Source of the DNA: Bacteroidota bacterium | GTDB taxonomy: Bacteria > Bacteroidota > Bacteroidia > Chitinophagales > Chitinophagaceae | NCBI GenBank assembly: GCA_003175695.1 | Contig: PSRA01000112.1 | Coordinates: forward strand, 1-57,800 | Length of the DNA stretch: 57,800 bases | Direction of reading: 5' to 3' | The notes under the pieces: model-generated | What the model was told of the DNA's origin: nothing | The model's database searches: none | Seen by the model: only the letters and a program-made list of their open reading frames with translations | In this document: positions 16,048-24,874 of the stretch, one piece after another | How the letters are laid out: each line of letters opens with the position of its first letter | Numbering within the stretch: the stretch's first letter is position 1 | Program-made: the position numbers and the translations under genes

Positions 16048-17238
16048 ATGAAAATTTTAACGCTAATCATCGGGTTGATTCTATTGTTTGCTGTGGAGAT
16101 CCTGCGCGTTTATTTTATTATGCCCTTTCCAGGAAGCCAACATAACAACACCATTGGCATAGCATACTGGCTTAACAACAACATCAGATGGATTAGAATC
16201 CTTTTGATTCTGATTATTTCATATCCAGTGATATCCATCTTGCAGAACGCGCGAATATGGAAAAAGATTCTTCTTGGTCTTGTGCTGATTTTTTACGGCG
16301 TAGCCTTCTATTTCTTTCAATTTCGTTTCCAGGCCGACAAGATATTTTATCAACCCCATAACAAGAATTTTGCTGATGCAAAGGATAATAAAATTCCAAC
16401 TGACAAACTTATTATCGGCGTAACGGTGAATGGCGAGGCTAAAGCATATCCCATCCAGTTAATAGGGTATCATCACCAGGTGCGTGACTCTATCGGTCAT
16501 ACACCAGTTATGATTACCTATTGTACTGTTTGCAGAACAGGCAGGGCATTTAGTCCATATGTCAATAATAAATTGGAAAACTTTCGGCTGGTGGGTATGG
16601 ATCATTTCAATGCCATGTTCGAAGATGCCTCTACCAAAAGCTGGTGGCGACAAGTGTCAGGGGAAGCTATTGCAGGACCACTCGTTGGCGCAAGACTCAG
16701 GGAAATGCCATCTTCACAAATGACGCTGGCATCCTGGCTCAGTCAATACCCTTCCTCATTGATCTTGCAAAGAGATACGCTATTCAACCAGGATTATGAT
16801 GATCTGGCGGATTTCGACAAAGGCACAATAAAAGGAGGCCTGGAGAAAAGAGACTCTGCATCCTGGAAATTTAAATCATGGATCGTCGGGGTTGATAACC
16901 ACAAGGCAGCACGTGCGTACGATTGGAATGAATTAGTCAGCAAGGGGATCATTGAAGACTCATTACCCGGCCTGCCTTTACTGATTATGCTTGAAAAAGA
17001 CACAGCTTCTTTTCACGTATGGAGTCGGGACGTAAAAGGATTCCATTTGCAATTCGTAAAAAATAGTTCGAATGCAAATCTTTTCAGCGACAGGAACACA
17101 GAGTCAAAATGGAACATGGCTGGCCTTTGTGTAGAAGGACCATTAAAAGGAGAGCAATTAATTCCTATTCAGGCTTCCCAGGAGTTCTGGCATTCATGGA
17201 GAACTTTTCATTCAGCAACTTCTCAATTCAAAGAATAA
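16048..17238 (+). CDS. DUF3179 membrane protein (copy 1)
   Basis: 396 residues. Three hydrophobic segments at the N-terminus (about 1-25, 47-66, 72-93) are followed by a DUF3179 domain on one side of the inner membrane. DUF3179 hallmarks are AKAYPIQLIGYHHQVRDSIG, TYCTVCRTGR with C159 and C162, and FEDASTKSWWRQVSGEAIAG. Function of the family is unknown; the C-x-x-C and paired His suggest a redox or metal site. It ends with a FHVWSRD strand and WNMAGLCVEGPLKGE. About 50-60% of positions match the copy at 17608. Its place downstream of SusCD links it to the same uptake system, though the hairpin at 15991 may partly separate them. Confidence 0.85.
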   Translation: MKILTLIIGLILLFAVEILRVYFIMPFPGSQHNNTIGIAYWLNNNIRWIRILLILIISYPVISILQNARIWKKILLGLVLIFYGVAFYFFQFRFQADKIFYQPHNKNFADAKDNKIPTDKLIIGVTVNGEAKAYPIQLIGYHHQVRDSIGHTPVMITYCTVCRTGRAFSPYVNNKLENFRLVGMDHFNAMFEDASTKSWWRQVSGEAIAGPLVGARLREMPSSQMTLASWLSQYPSSLILQRDTLFNQDYDDLADFDKGTIKGGLEKRDSASWKFKSWIVGVDNHKAARAYDWNELVSKGIIEDSLPGLPLLIMLEKDTASFHVWSRDVKGFHLQFVKNSSNANLFSDRNTESKWNMAGLCVEGPLKGEQLIPIQASQEFWHSWRTFHSATSQFKE

Positions 17239-17345
17239 TAGGCAGGCAAAAATCAATTTCACTCAAATGCGCAGAGAGAGCTGCACCCTCCCAAGCGAAG
17301 CGCCTCGGTATTTCATATGCGCGCATAGACATGAAATATCGCCAT

Positions 17346-17368
17346 CTTTTTCAAGTTTGTTGAAAAAG
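17346..17368 (+). terminator. Hairpin between the two DUF3179 genes
   Basis: CTTTTTCAA, loop GTTTG, TTGAAAAAG is a perfect 9-bp stem about 110 bases after the first DUF3179 stop. It is AT-rich with no T-run after it, so terminator function is doubtful. Upstream, GGTATTTCAT and ATGAAATATC at 17306-17339 form another near-perfect stem. Confidence 0.35.
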
Positions 17369-17436
17369 AAGGTAAATATTTCTGGATAAAATTTTACCAT
17401 AGTTTTATCAGAACGCTGATTATTTTCAATCATCGC

Positions 17437-17468
17437 GAGGTTCTTCGCTGCGCTTCGCTCAGAATGGC
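17437..17468. repeat. REP-like intergenic element
   Basis: GAGGTTCTTCGCTGCGCTTCGCTCAGAATGGC contains internal palindromic units around GCGAAGCGCAGCGAAG. This sequence type recurs in the intergenic DNA of many bacterial genomes, but here I see only one copy, so calling it a repeat rests on recognition of the pattern. It lies in the 17239-17607 gap, which contains no gene I can support, only the hairpin at 17346 and this element. Confidence 0.45.
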
Positions 17469-17607
17469 ACCCTGATTTTGGGAATCGCTAGACAATATTC
17501 AGGCAGTGGGTTTTCGATATACGCATTCTGATTACCTAGTCGCCCAACGATCTTTGGTTTCCTTAATCATTTGTCTTATCTTACCCTCAGGAAATTACCA
17601 AACTACT

Positions 17608-18873
17608 GTGAAACGAATTGCTATTGCACTAAAGCTCAGAAAGCCTACTCATTTATTTTCTTTAAACCTTCCTCCTTACGTTAAACGAATAATCTTTTAC
17701 ACGGTTCTTATCCTTTTGTTTGCTGCAGAAATATTTCGCATCTATTTTTTAATGCCTTATCCAGGCAGCCAGGTTCATGATACCGTCTCCTATGTTTACT
17801 TGCTCAATCAATCTATTGTTTGGATACGCGTACTTGGATTACTGCTTTTATGTGCTGCTATCGTGATTGCTTTTAGAAATGGCAATACCTGGAAAAAGAT
17901 ATTCTTTCCTATTGTGCTTGTCGGATACGCAGTGGTATTTTTTTATTTCAACTTCCGTTTGCCGGCAGATAAAATATTTCACCAGCCTGTTAATAAAGCT
18001 TTCACCGTTGCAACGAGTTCGGATATGGAAAGATCAAAACTCATTATCGGAGTGGTAATTGAAGGCAAGGCAAAAGCATATCCGATACAGCTCATTGGCT
18101 ATCATCACCAGGTGATGGATACAATTGGCAAGACACCAGTGATGGTAACCTACTGCACTGTTTGCAGATCTGCTCGGGTATACAGTCCCGTTGTAAACGG
18201 GCGACCCGAAACCTTCCGTCTTGTCGGCATGGATCATTACAATGCAGTATTCGAAGACGCTACGACTAAAAGCTGGTGGCAACAGGCCACGGGAACCGCC
18301 ATCACAGGCCCACTGAAAGGATATTCTTTGAAAGAATTTCCTTCCACACAAGTAACGTTGGACTCCTGGCTAAGGCTCTACCCGAATTCACTTGTAATGG
18401 ATCCTGATAAGTTATTCATGGAAAATTATTTCAAGCTCGAGGATTATGATAAGGGACTCATGAGAAGCAGCCTGGTAAGAAGAGATACGGGGTCATGGCA
18501 GCCTAAGTCGTGGATCGTGGGAGTGACAAATGATTATTCTTCCAAAGCGTACGATTGGAATGACCTGTTGCGAAAAAGAATTATCCAGGATTCCGTAGAC
18601 GAATTACCGGTCATTTTAATGATAGAACGCGACTCGGCATCTTTTCATGTCTATGATCGGCGCGTAAATGATTCTGTGCTTAGTTTTCAGGTCGCAGACA
18701 ATAAAGATTTGCTTGTTGATAAAAACACCGATTCAAAATGGAATATGGATGGCGTATGTGTCGAAGGAAAATTGAAAGGGAAAACACTGCTCACCGTACA
18801 ATCATACAATGAGTTCTGGCATTCATGGCAGAGGTTTCAAAAGCACCCAAGGATCTATATCTATCCGCATTAA
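17608..18873 (+). CDS. DUF3179 membrane protein (copy 2)
   Basis: A paralogue of the gene at 16048. The frame is open from GTG 17506, and GTG 17608 (reading MKRIAIALKLRKP) is my preferred start; homology with copy 1 begins only at about residue 27 of this version (VKRIIFYTVLILLFAAEIFR). It has the same three N-terminal membrane segments, AKAYPIQLIGYHHQVMDTIG, TYCTVCRSARV (C-x-x-C) and FEDATTKSWWQQATGTAITG. The tandem copies are separated by 370 bases including the hairpin and REP-like element, so the second copy may have its own promoter. Function unknown. Confidence 0.8.
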   Translation: MKRIAIALKLRKPTHLFSLNLPPYVKRIIFYTVLILLFAAEIFRIYFLMPYPGSQVHDTVSYVYLLNQSIVWIRVLGLLLLCAAIVIAFRNGNTWKKIFFPIVLVGYAVVFFYFNFRLPADKIFHQPVNKAFTVATSSDMERSKLIIGVVIEGKAKAYPIQLIGYHHQVMDTIGKTPVMVTYCTVCRSARVYSPVVNGRPETFRLVGMDHYNAVFEDATTKSWWQQATGTAITGPLKGYSLKEFPSTQVTLDSWLRLYPNSLVMDPDKLFMENYFKLEDYDKGLMRSSLVRRDTGSWQPKSWIVGVTNDYSSKAYDWNDLLRKRIIQDSVDELPVILMIERDSASFHVYDRRVNDSVLSFQVADNKDLLVDKNTDSKWNMDGVCVEGKLKGKTLLTVQSYNEFWHSWQRFQKHPRIYIYPH

Positions 18874-18881
18874 AATAAAAA

Positions 18882-18899
18882 ACCGGGATATCTCCCGGT
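18882..18899. terminator. Bidirectional terminator between convergent genes
   Basis: ACCGGGA, loop TATC, TCCCGGT forms a 7-bp GC-rich stem. It is preceded by AAAATAAAAAA (a T-run for the minus strand) and followed by CTTTCT on the plus strand. It lies 9 bases after the DUF3179 stop at 18873 and before the lipoprotein end at 18920, which fits a shared terminator working best on the minus strand. Confidence 0.7.
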
Positions 18900-18919
18900 C
18901 TTTCTAAGTGATATTTTTA

Positions 18920-19297
18920 TTAATCCCAACCGGTTGTATCCACTGGTTTCCCATCTTTATCGGTAATCTGGCCATCTTTGTCGATCATCATTCCTTCTTC
19001 CAGTTTTCTCGTCTTATTACCCTTTGATACTTGGCCATCAACAGTAACCTTGCGGCCATTGGAGCATGTAACTGCAGAATCTAAGGCCACCCATGCATTA
19101 TTTCTTACAACCATCATTTTTCCGCCTCGTAATGTCATCAGTCCATCCTTTAAAGCTGGCTTAGCGGCGGCGGAAGAAGTATCGGTTGTGGCAGGCCGTG
19201 ATGCAGCCGAAGTGTCTGTGGAATTGGACTGGGAGCCGCTGTTGTTACAACCAAATGTAAATCCTGCAATAGCTATTAGCAACAATAGTTTTTTCAT
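18920..19297 (-). CDS. Small DUF6799-like lipoprotein
   Basis: 125 residues from ATG 19297; the frame is open to 19327 but MKKLLLLIAIAGFTFGC starts a perfect lipoprotein signal with C17. After a Ser/Thr-rich linker (NSTDTSAASRPATTDTSS) come short repeats such as DGLMTLRGGKMMVVRNN, ALDSAVTCSNGRKVTVDG and MMIDKDGQITDKDGKPVD. That is the pattern of DUF6799 proteins, short Gly/Lys/Met-rich repeated beta hairpins of unknown function. Probably anchored in the envelope. The gene is divergent from the VCBS lipoprotein at 19348, with only 50 bases between their start codons. Confidence 0.7.
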   Translation of the reverse strand: MKKLLLLIAIAGFTFGCNNSGSQSNSTDTSAASRPATTDTSSAAAKPALKDGLMTLRGGKMMVVRNNAWVALDSAVTCSNGRKVTVDGQVSKGNKTRKLEEGMMIDKDGQITDKDGKPVDTTGWD

Positions 19298-19317
19298 AAC
19301 TTGTGTTTTAGGTTTAA

Positions 19318-19335
19318 ATGTAGCCAAATCTACAT
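19318..19335. promoter_or_regulatory. Inverted repeat in the divergent promoter gap
   Basis: ATGTAG, six-base spacer CCAAAT, CTACAT lies in the 50-base space between the divergent lipoprotein starts (19297 and 19348). It could be a shared operator, or a chance AT-rich repeat; no second copy was seen. Confidence 0.3.
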
Positions 19336-19347
19336 ATTTTATTCAAA

Positions 19348-22300
19348 ATGAAGGACCGGTCGTTTATTGTAATCTTCTTTTCATGCTTACTTTTTGTTTC
19401 ATGTACCCGGGACAAGAGACTATTCCAATTCATCGCTTCTGATCATTCCAATATACATTTCAACAACAAGATCACCGAGAACGATAGCATCAATCCATTT
19501 GACCTACCCAATATGTATAATGGAGGCGGCGTGGGTGTCGGTGATTTCAATAATGACGGACTCCAGGATATTTATTTTACTGGTAACCAGGTTCCCTGCA
19601 AACTCTATCTCAATAAGGGAAATTTCAAATTTGAAGATATTACAGATGTTGCGGGAGTGAACGGGGGTGGCAGATGGTGTCGGGGAGTTTCAGTTATTGA
19701 TATCAATAATGATGGTCTGCTGGATATTTATGTCTGCAATACCATTGCAAGCGAAGGCAGGAACAGGCAGAATCTTTTATACATAAATCAGGGCACGAAT
19801 GGTAATGGAACTCCCATTTTTAAAGAAATGGCGGAAGAATACGGACTAAACGATACTTCCTATTCCACCATGGCTTATTTTTTTGATTATGATAATGATG
19901 GAGACCTCGACGTATATATCGCAGTCAATGAAATGGAAGATGATAAAAATCCTTCAGTCTACCGCCCTAAAATAAAGGATGGTTCTTCCCCAAGCACCGG
20001 GCTTCTTTATCGTAATGACTGGAACGCGAAACTCAAACATCCCGTCTTTACAAATGTTTCAAGAGAAGCCGGCATCACCATCGAAGGCTATAGCCATAGT
20101 GCAACGATCGCCGATTTCAACCAGGACGGTTGGAAAGATATTTTCGTTGCCAATGATTTTCTTTCCAACGATATACTCTATATCAATAACCACGATGGCA
20201 CTTTCAGTGACAGGGCCGCCGAATATTTCAAGCATACTTCGGCAAATGGAATGGGACAGGATGTCATTGACATCAATAATGACGGACTCGCTGATGTGGT
20301 GGAAATGGACATGGATCCGGAAGACAATTACCGCAAAAAAATGTTAATGCCCGGATATAATTACCAGAATTATATCAACAATGATTCCTTCGGCTATCAA
20401 TACCAGTATGTCCGTAACACGCTCCAGCTGAATATGGGCCCGAGAATTGGAAAAAATGATTCACTCGGTGATCCTATTTTTGGTGATATCGGGTATTTCG
20501 CCGGTATTTCTTCAACCGACTGGAGTTGGGCACCGCTGGTTTGTGATTTTGACAATGATGGATTGCGGGATATTATCATCACCAATGGTTATCCGAAAGA
20601 TATTACCGACCATGATTTTATTGCTTTCCGCCAAAAATCATTTGTCTATGCATCAAAAAAGGAGGTATTGAGCAAGATACCACAGGCAAAACTGAAACAT
20701 TATGCCTTCCATAATAACAATGGCACAAAATTCAGTGATGTCTCCGATGATTGGGGTCTTTCAACGGCTTCTTTTGCTAACGGTGCCGCATATGCCGACC
20801 TTGATAATGATGGCAAACTTGACCTGGTGATCAGTAATATCAATGATGAAGCATTTGTTTATATGAATAATTCCGATGATCATTCAAATTATCTCACTGT
20901 AAAATTGATCGGCGATTCACTAAACCGAAATGGTTTAGGGGCATGGATCGAAGTTTGTTATGAGGGAAAGCAGCAAGTCTATGAGCAGTCCCCTTACCGG
21001 GGCTATCTTTCCACCATGCAGATCGATCCCCATTTCGGTCTTGGCGCTGCTTCGAAGATCGACTCGTTGATTGTGAAATGGCCCGATGGAAAAAAGCAGG
21101 TTCTATCGAATCTTCAGGTTAATCAGTTAGTGAAAGTTGATCACAAAAACGCAAATGAATCTTATAAATGGGATAATCACCTGACTGCTAGTCATGCATT
21201 ATTCAATCCGGTCGAGGATTCCTCGAAAATATTTTATCAGCACAAGCAAACCGATATAATCGATTTCAACACACAGCTTTTATTACCGCATAAATTTTCC
21301 GAGTATGGGCCAGCAATGGCAGTTGGTGATATTAATGGTGACGGCTTCGACGATATTGTCATCGGCGGAGCAGGAACTAGGCGGACTACATTTTTATTGC
21401 AACAAAAAGATGGAGCTTTTATCCATAAACAAAACCTTCCAGGCCAGGAGAAAAAGGACTGGGATGATATGGGCATCACTCTCTTTGACGCGGATAATGA
21501 TGGTGATCTTGATCTTTATGTAGCAAGTGGTGGTTACGGAAAAACTCCAAACAGCTCAGCTTATCAGGACAAACTTTATGTCAATGATGGTAAAGGAAAT
21601 TTCACACTTGATACGAGCGCGGTCCCGAAAAATTTGATCAGTAAATCCTGCGTGCGTGCGATCGATTATGATCATGATGGCGATTTAGATCTTTTTGTTG
21701 CCGGTCGGGTGGCTCCATGGAATTATCCTCAGGCTGTTTCCTGTGCCATCTATCGCAACGACACGAAGAATGGCAAAGTAAAATTTACCGATGTCACAGC
21801 AAGCATTGCGAAACCTTTGCTGAATATCGGGATGGTGTGTGACGCCATCTGGACGGATTTTGATAATGATGGTTGGCCAGATCTTATTCTGGCAGGAGAA
21901 TGGATGCCGATAACATTTTTAAGAAACGATCATGGGCAGTTTATAGAGACAACTGCTTCATCAGGGATCGCCAATCAAATCGGCTGGTGGAACAGCATTA
22001 CCTCTGGAGATTTCGACAATGATGGCGATATCGATTATGTGGTCAGCAATCTCGGCGAGAATTCTTTTTATAAGGCAAGCGACAAATACCCGGTGTCCGT
22101 TTATGCAAAAGATTTTTATAACCAGGGGATCACACAATGCATGATCACATCCTATTTGAAAGACAGGCAGGGTGGCCAAAAGAAAGAATTTTCCTCCGAA
22201 TCGCGTGATAATCTTATATCACAGTTGCCCTTTCTCAAAAAAAGATTTCTGACCTATCAAAAATTCGCTGAAACGACATTTGACAAATTATTTACCCCGC

Positions 22301-22905
22301 AAGAACTCAAAAACTCAGTAAAATACTCCGCAAACAATTTTAAAAGCTGCCTGATAAGAAATAATGGTAATGGTAGTTTTTCAATGGAACCGCTCTGCGA
22401 TGTTGCGCAGTATTCTGCAATCAATGGAATGATCACTGACGATTTTGATGGTGATGGCAATCTCGATATCTGCATGAACACTAATGATTATGGAACTGTG
22501 CCTTCATTGGGAAGATACGACGCATTGGATGGACTGGTATTGAGAGGTGACGGGAAAGGAAATTTCACGCCGATGACCATTGCGCAAAGCGGAATTTTTA
22601 TTCCCGGGAATGGCAAGGCGCTAGTGAAGCTTAGAAGCAGTGACGGAAAATATCTCATAGCTGCTAGTCAGAACAGAGGTCCCTTAAAGGTTTTTGAGTT
22701 GAATAAGGAATTCCATTATGTAATGCTGAATGAAGGTGATGTCAGCGCCATGCTCACGTATAAAGATGGTAGAAAACAAAAACGCGAAACGGGTTATGGA
22801 AATTCTTTTTTATCTCAGTCCGCAAGATTTTTGACAGTTAATGATTCTGTTTCTTCGATTGAAATCACCAACAGCAAAGGAGGTGTCAGGAAGATCACTC
22901 TATAA
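19348..22905 (+). CDS. Giant VCBS/FG-GAP repeat lipoprotein (ASPIC/UnbV type)
   Basis: 1185 residues. The lipobox is in SFIVIFFSCLLFVSCTR (Cys about residue 19), so it is a lipid-anchored protein. It contains many FG-GAP/VCBS calcium loops of the type D-x-N-x-D-G-x-x-D-I/L: DFNNDGLQDIY, DINNDGLLDIY, DYDNDGDLDVY, DFDNDGDIDYV. An ASPIC/UnbV-like domain is suggested by GAWIEV...YRGYLSTMQIDPHFGLG (about residues 530-570) and DSLIVKWPDGKKQVL. Such proteins form seven-bladed propellers and occur in many Bacteroidota next to SusCD loci, without a known reaction. This copy closely resembles the one at 33550, and the two share a first-blade layout with Y/F-M-G-GGVGI. Function unknown. Confidence 0.85.
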   Translation: MKDRSFIVIFFSCLLFVSCTRDKRLFQFIASDHSNIHFNNKITENDSINPFDLPNMYNGGGVGVGDFNNDGLQDIYFTGNQVPCKLYLNKGNFKFEDITDVAGVNGGGRWCRGVSVIDINNDGLLDIYVCNTIASEGRNRQNLLYINQGTNGNGTPIFKEMAEEYGLNDTSYSTMAYFFDYDNDGDLDVYIAVNEMEDDKNPSVYRPKIKDGSSPSTGLLYRNDWNAKLKHPVFTNVSREAGITIEGYSHSATIADFNQDGWKDIFVANDFLSNDILYINNHDGTFSDRAAEYFKHTSANGMGQDVIDINNDGLADVVEMDMDPEDNYRKKMLMPGYNYQNYINNDSFGYQYQYVRNTLQLNMGPRIGKNDSLGDPIFGDIGYFAGISSTDWSWAPLVCDFDNDGLRDIIITNGYPKDITDHDFIAFRQKSFVYASKKEVLSKIPQAKLKHYAFHNNNGTKFSDVSDDWGLSTASFANGAAYADLDNDGKLDLVISNINDEAFVYMNNSDDHSNYLTVKLIGDSLNRNGLGAWIEVCYEGKQQVYEQSPYRGYLSTMQIDPHFGLGAASKIDSLIVKWPDGKKQVLSNLQVNQLVKVDHKNANESYKWDNHLTASHALFNPVEDSSKIFYQHKQTDIIDFNTQLLLPHKFSEYGPAMAVGDINGDGFDDIVIGGAGTRRTTFLLQQKDGAFIHKQNLPGQEKKDWDDMGITLFDADNDGDLDLYVASGGYGKTPNSSAYQDKLYVNDGKGNFTLDTSAVPKNLISKSCVRAIDYDHDGDLDLFVAGRVAPWNYPQAVSCAIYRNDTKNGKVKFTDVTASIAKPLLNIGMVCDAIWTDFDNDGWPDLILAGEWMPITFLRNDHGQFIETTASSGIANQIGWWNSITSGDFDNDGDIDYVVSNLGENSFYKASDKYPVSVYAKDFYNQGITQCMITSYLKDRQGGQKKEFSSESRDNLISQLPFLKKRFLTYQKFAETTFDKLFTPQELKNSVKYSANNFKSCLIRNNGNGSFSMEPLCDVAQYSAINGMITDDFDGDGNLDICMNTNDYGTVPSLGRYDALDGLVLRGDGKGNFTPMTIAQSGIFIPGNGKALVKLRSSDGKYLIAASQNRGPLKVFELNKEFHYVMLNEGDVSAMLTYKDGRKQKRETGYGNSFLSQSARFLTVNDSVSSIEITNSKGGVRKITL

Positions 22906-23524
22906 TTCTAAGGAATTTGCAGGCCTTGATTATGTGGTTTTCTACGATTTTGAAAAATGGTTGTTAAGCCTTGTTGCTTTCGTTATCAAAAAGTAAAATT
23001 TATTAAAGATGACATCATTATATTTTTCAGTTACAAATAAGATACAAATGCTCTTCAAATACTCAATTTTCCAGTACACAACGCAGTTAGCCGCGGGTCC
23101 AGTTCAGGCCCAGTTAGATTTCGTATAACGGCAACAGCTATTTCCGCGAATTACGTACGACTGCAAGAAACAATTTTGAAAGACTGCCGCTTTAGGTGAC
23201 TAAAAATGAGGGCCGACAATTGTCGACCCTCGCTAGCTAAGGACTAGGACAGGATTTTATGATTTGCCTTTCGAAAAATATTGTTTAGTTCGTTATGAGT
23301 ATCGCAAAGAAATAAAGTCTTCAAGACTTCACGAAATGGCCCTCCAAAATATGCACAATACAGCCTTCAATTATTTGTCATCGCTTGGACTGCCAGCATA
23401 ACTCTAAATTCACTTGGTTCTACAGCGTGCTTCTTCCTGTTTTAGCACAAATTGAGTTGTTTTCGACTTCTGAGATTATAACTCAATCCTTACAAAACCT
23501 TTTGATGCCTCCTGATGCATTAGG
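22906..23524. other. Intergenic region, no gene seen
   Basis: The 620-base gap between the + strand VCBS lipoprotein and the - strand xylose isomerase has only short open frames. It contains the minus-strand terminator at 23208 and a small palindrome AAGTCTT-C-AAGACTT at 23315-23329. The 23476-23820 minus-strand frame overlaps xylA out of frame and is not credible as a gene. Confidence 0.6.
23208..23231 (-). terminator. Terminator downstream of xylA
   Basis: On the minus strand the sequence reads GAGGGTCGACAA TTGTCGGCCCTC, a 12-bp stem with one G-T wobble, followed by ATTTTTAG. The plus-strand version has a C-A mismatch instead, so the minus strand is favoured. It lies about 290 bases past the xylA stop, so an additional transcript part would be included. 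Confidence 0.55.
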
Positions 23525-24853
23525 CTAAATAAACCTGTTGACAATATTTTCAAGGTATTCCTGCTTACCGCTTCTCGGCAAAGGTTCACCAGCCTCAATT
23601 GCGTAGGCACGCAAGTCTTCCAAAGAAAGTTTGCCCTGTTCAAACGCTTTTCCTTTATCAGTATCGAAGGAGGCATAACGCTCCTTACGAAATTTTCTAA
23701 AATCTGATTTATTAAGGATGGCGTCCGCTGTAATAAGCGCTCTTGCGAACGTATCCATGCCTCCAATGTGTGCGTGGAAAATATCAGAAGCATCAGTAGA
23801 TGAACGACGGATCTTAGCATCGAAGTTTATACCACCTCCTTGCAATCCACCTGCCTCCAACAACACTAGCATGGCTTCGGTAAGTTCATTCAGGTTGTTA
23901 GGGAACTGATCAGTGTCCCAGCCATTCTGATAATCACCTCGGTTGGCATCTAATGAACCAAGCAAGCCTGCATCCGCGGCAACTTGGATTTCGTGTTGAA
24001 ATGTATGACCTGCCAGCGTTGCATGATTCACTTCTATATTGATTTTAAAATCATCCAATAAATCCCATTGACGTAAAAAACCAATTACTGTTTCGCAATC
24101 GTAGTCGTATTGATGTTTTGTTGGCTCCATTGGCTTTGGTTCAATTAAATAAATGCCTTTGAAACCATTTCTTCTGCCATAATCTTTTGCCGAATGAAGG
24201 AAGCGGGCAAGATGTTCCTTTTCCCTTTTCATGTCAGTGTTTAGCAGAGTCATATAGCCTTCTCGACCGCCCCAAAAAACATATCCATCGCCATCCAATT
24301 CAATAGTTGCATCGATGGCTGCTTTAACCTGTGCAGCTGCATGTGCCAGAACATGAAAGTCCGGATTTGTAGAAGCACCATTCATATACCTTGGATTCGA
24401 AAATACATTGGCTGTGCCCCATAGTAGTTTTACCCCACTATCTTTCTGCTTTTGCTTTGCGTATTCCACGATCTCCTGCAAGCGCTTATCATTAGTAGTA
24501 ACATCAGTAGTATAGTCGACTATATCGACATCATGGAAACAATAAAAAGGCAAGTTCAACTTCGTAATAAATTCAAATGCCGCGTCCATTTTGTCCTTCG
24601 CTCTTTGAATTGGGTCTGCTTTTTTATTCCATTCAAAGACATGGGTACCTGGTCCGAAGGGATCATTACCCTCATTGACAAATGAATGCCAGTAAGCGCA
24701 TGCAAAACGAAGATGTTCTTTCAACGTCTTACCCGCAACGAGCCTGTTTTCATCATACCAGCGAAATGCAAACGGGTTATCGCTTTCAGGGCCTTCGTAT
24801 TGAACCTGGTTTAAACCTTTAAAATATTCTTTGGGTCTTACAAGAACTTGCAT
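23525..24853 (-). CDS. xylA: Xylose isomerase
   Basis: 442 residues, the class II length. XylA converts D-xylose to D-xylulose in the cytoplasm, with two divalent metals. The catalytic FHDVD (H107, D110) is preserved, as are the metal-binding region [19 protein letters not shown] and [13 protein letters not shown], and N-terminal [20 protein letters not shown] is typical. ATG 24853 is the only reasonable start. It lies 21 bases downstream of the VCBS lipoprotein and probably shares its transcript, as the intracellular end of the xylan pathway of this locus. The next step (xylulokinase) is not in the window. Confidence 0.97.
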   Translation of the reverse strand: MQVLVRPKEYFKGLNQVQYEGPESDNPFAFRWYDENRLVAGKTLKEHLRFACAYWHSFVNEGNDPFGPGTHVFEWNKKADPIQRAKDKMDAAFEFITKLNLPFYCFHDVDIVDYTTDVTTNDKRLQEIVEYAKQKQKDSGVKLLWGTANVFSNPRYMNGASTNPDFHVLAHAAAQVKAAIDATIELDGDGYVFWGGREGYMTLLNTDMKREKEHLARFLHSAKDYGRRNGFKGIYLIEPKPMEPTKHQYDYDCETVIGFLRQWDLLDDFKINIEVNHATLAGHTFQHEIQVAADAGLLGSLDANRGDYQNGWDTDQFPNNLNELTEAMLVLLEAGGLQGGGINFDAKIRRSSTDASDIFHAHIGGMDTFARALITADAILNKSDFRKFRKERYASFDTDKGKAFEQGKLSLEDLRAYAIEAGEPLPRSGKQEYLENIVNRFI

Positions 24854-24874
24854 AGTATTATTTCATTTTAATTT

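Noticed and set aside
19348..22905. VCBS lipoproteins as toxins or adhesin phase-variation genes
   Set aside because: No toxin domain, no slipped-strand repeats in the gene; only FG-GAP/ASPIC motifs.
23476..23820. 114-residue minus-strand frame at the xylA end
   Set aside because: Lies inside xylA in another frame; the xylA frame carries all catalytic residues.
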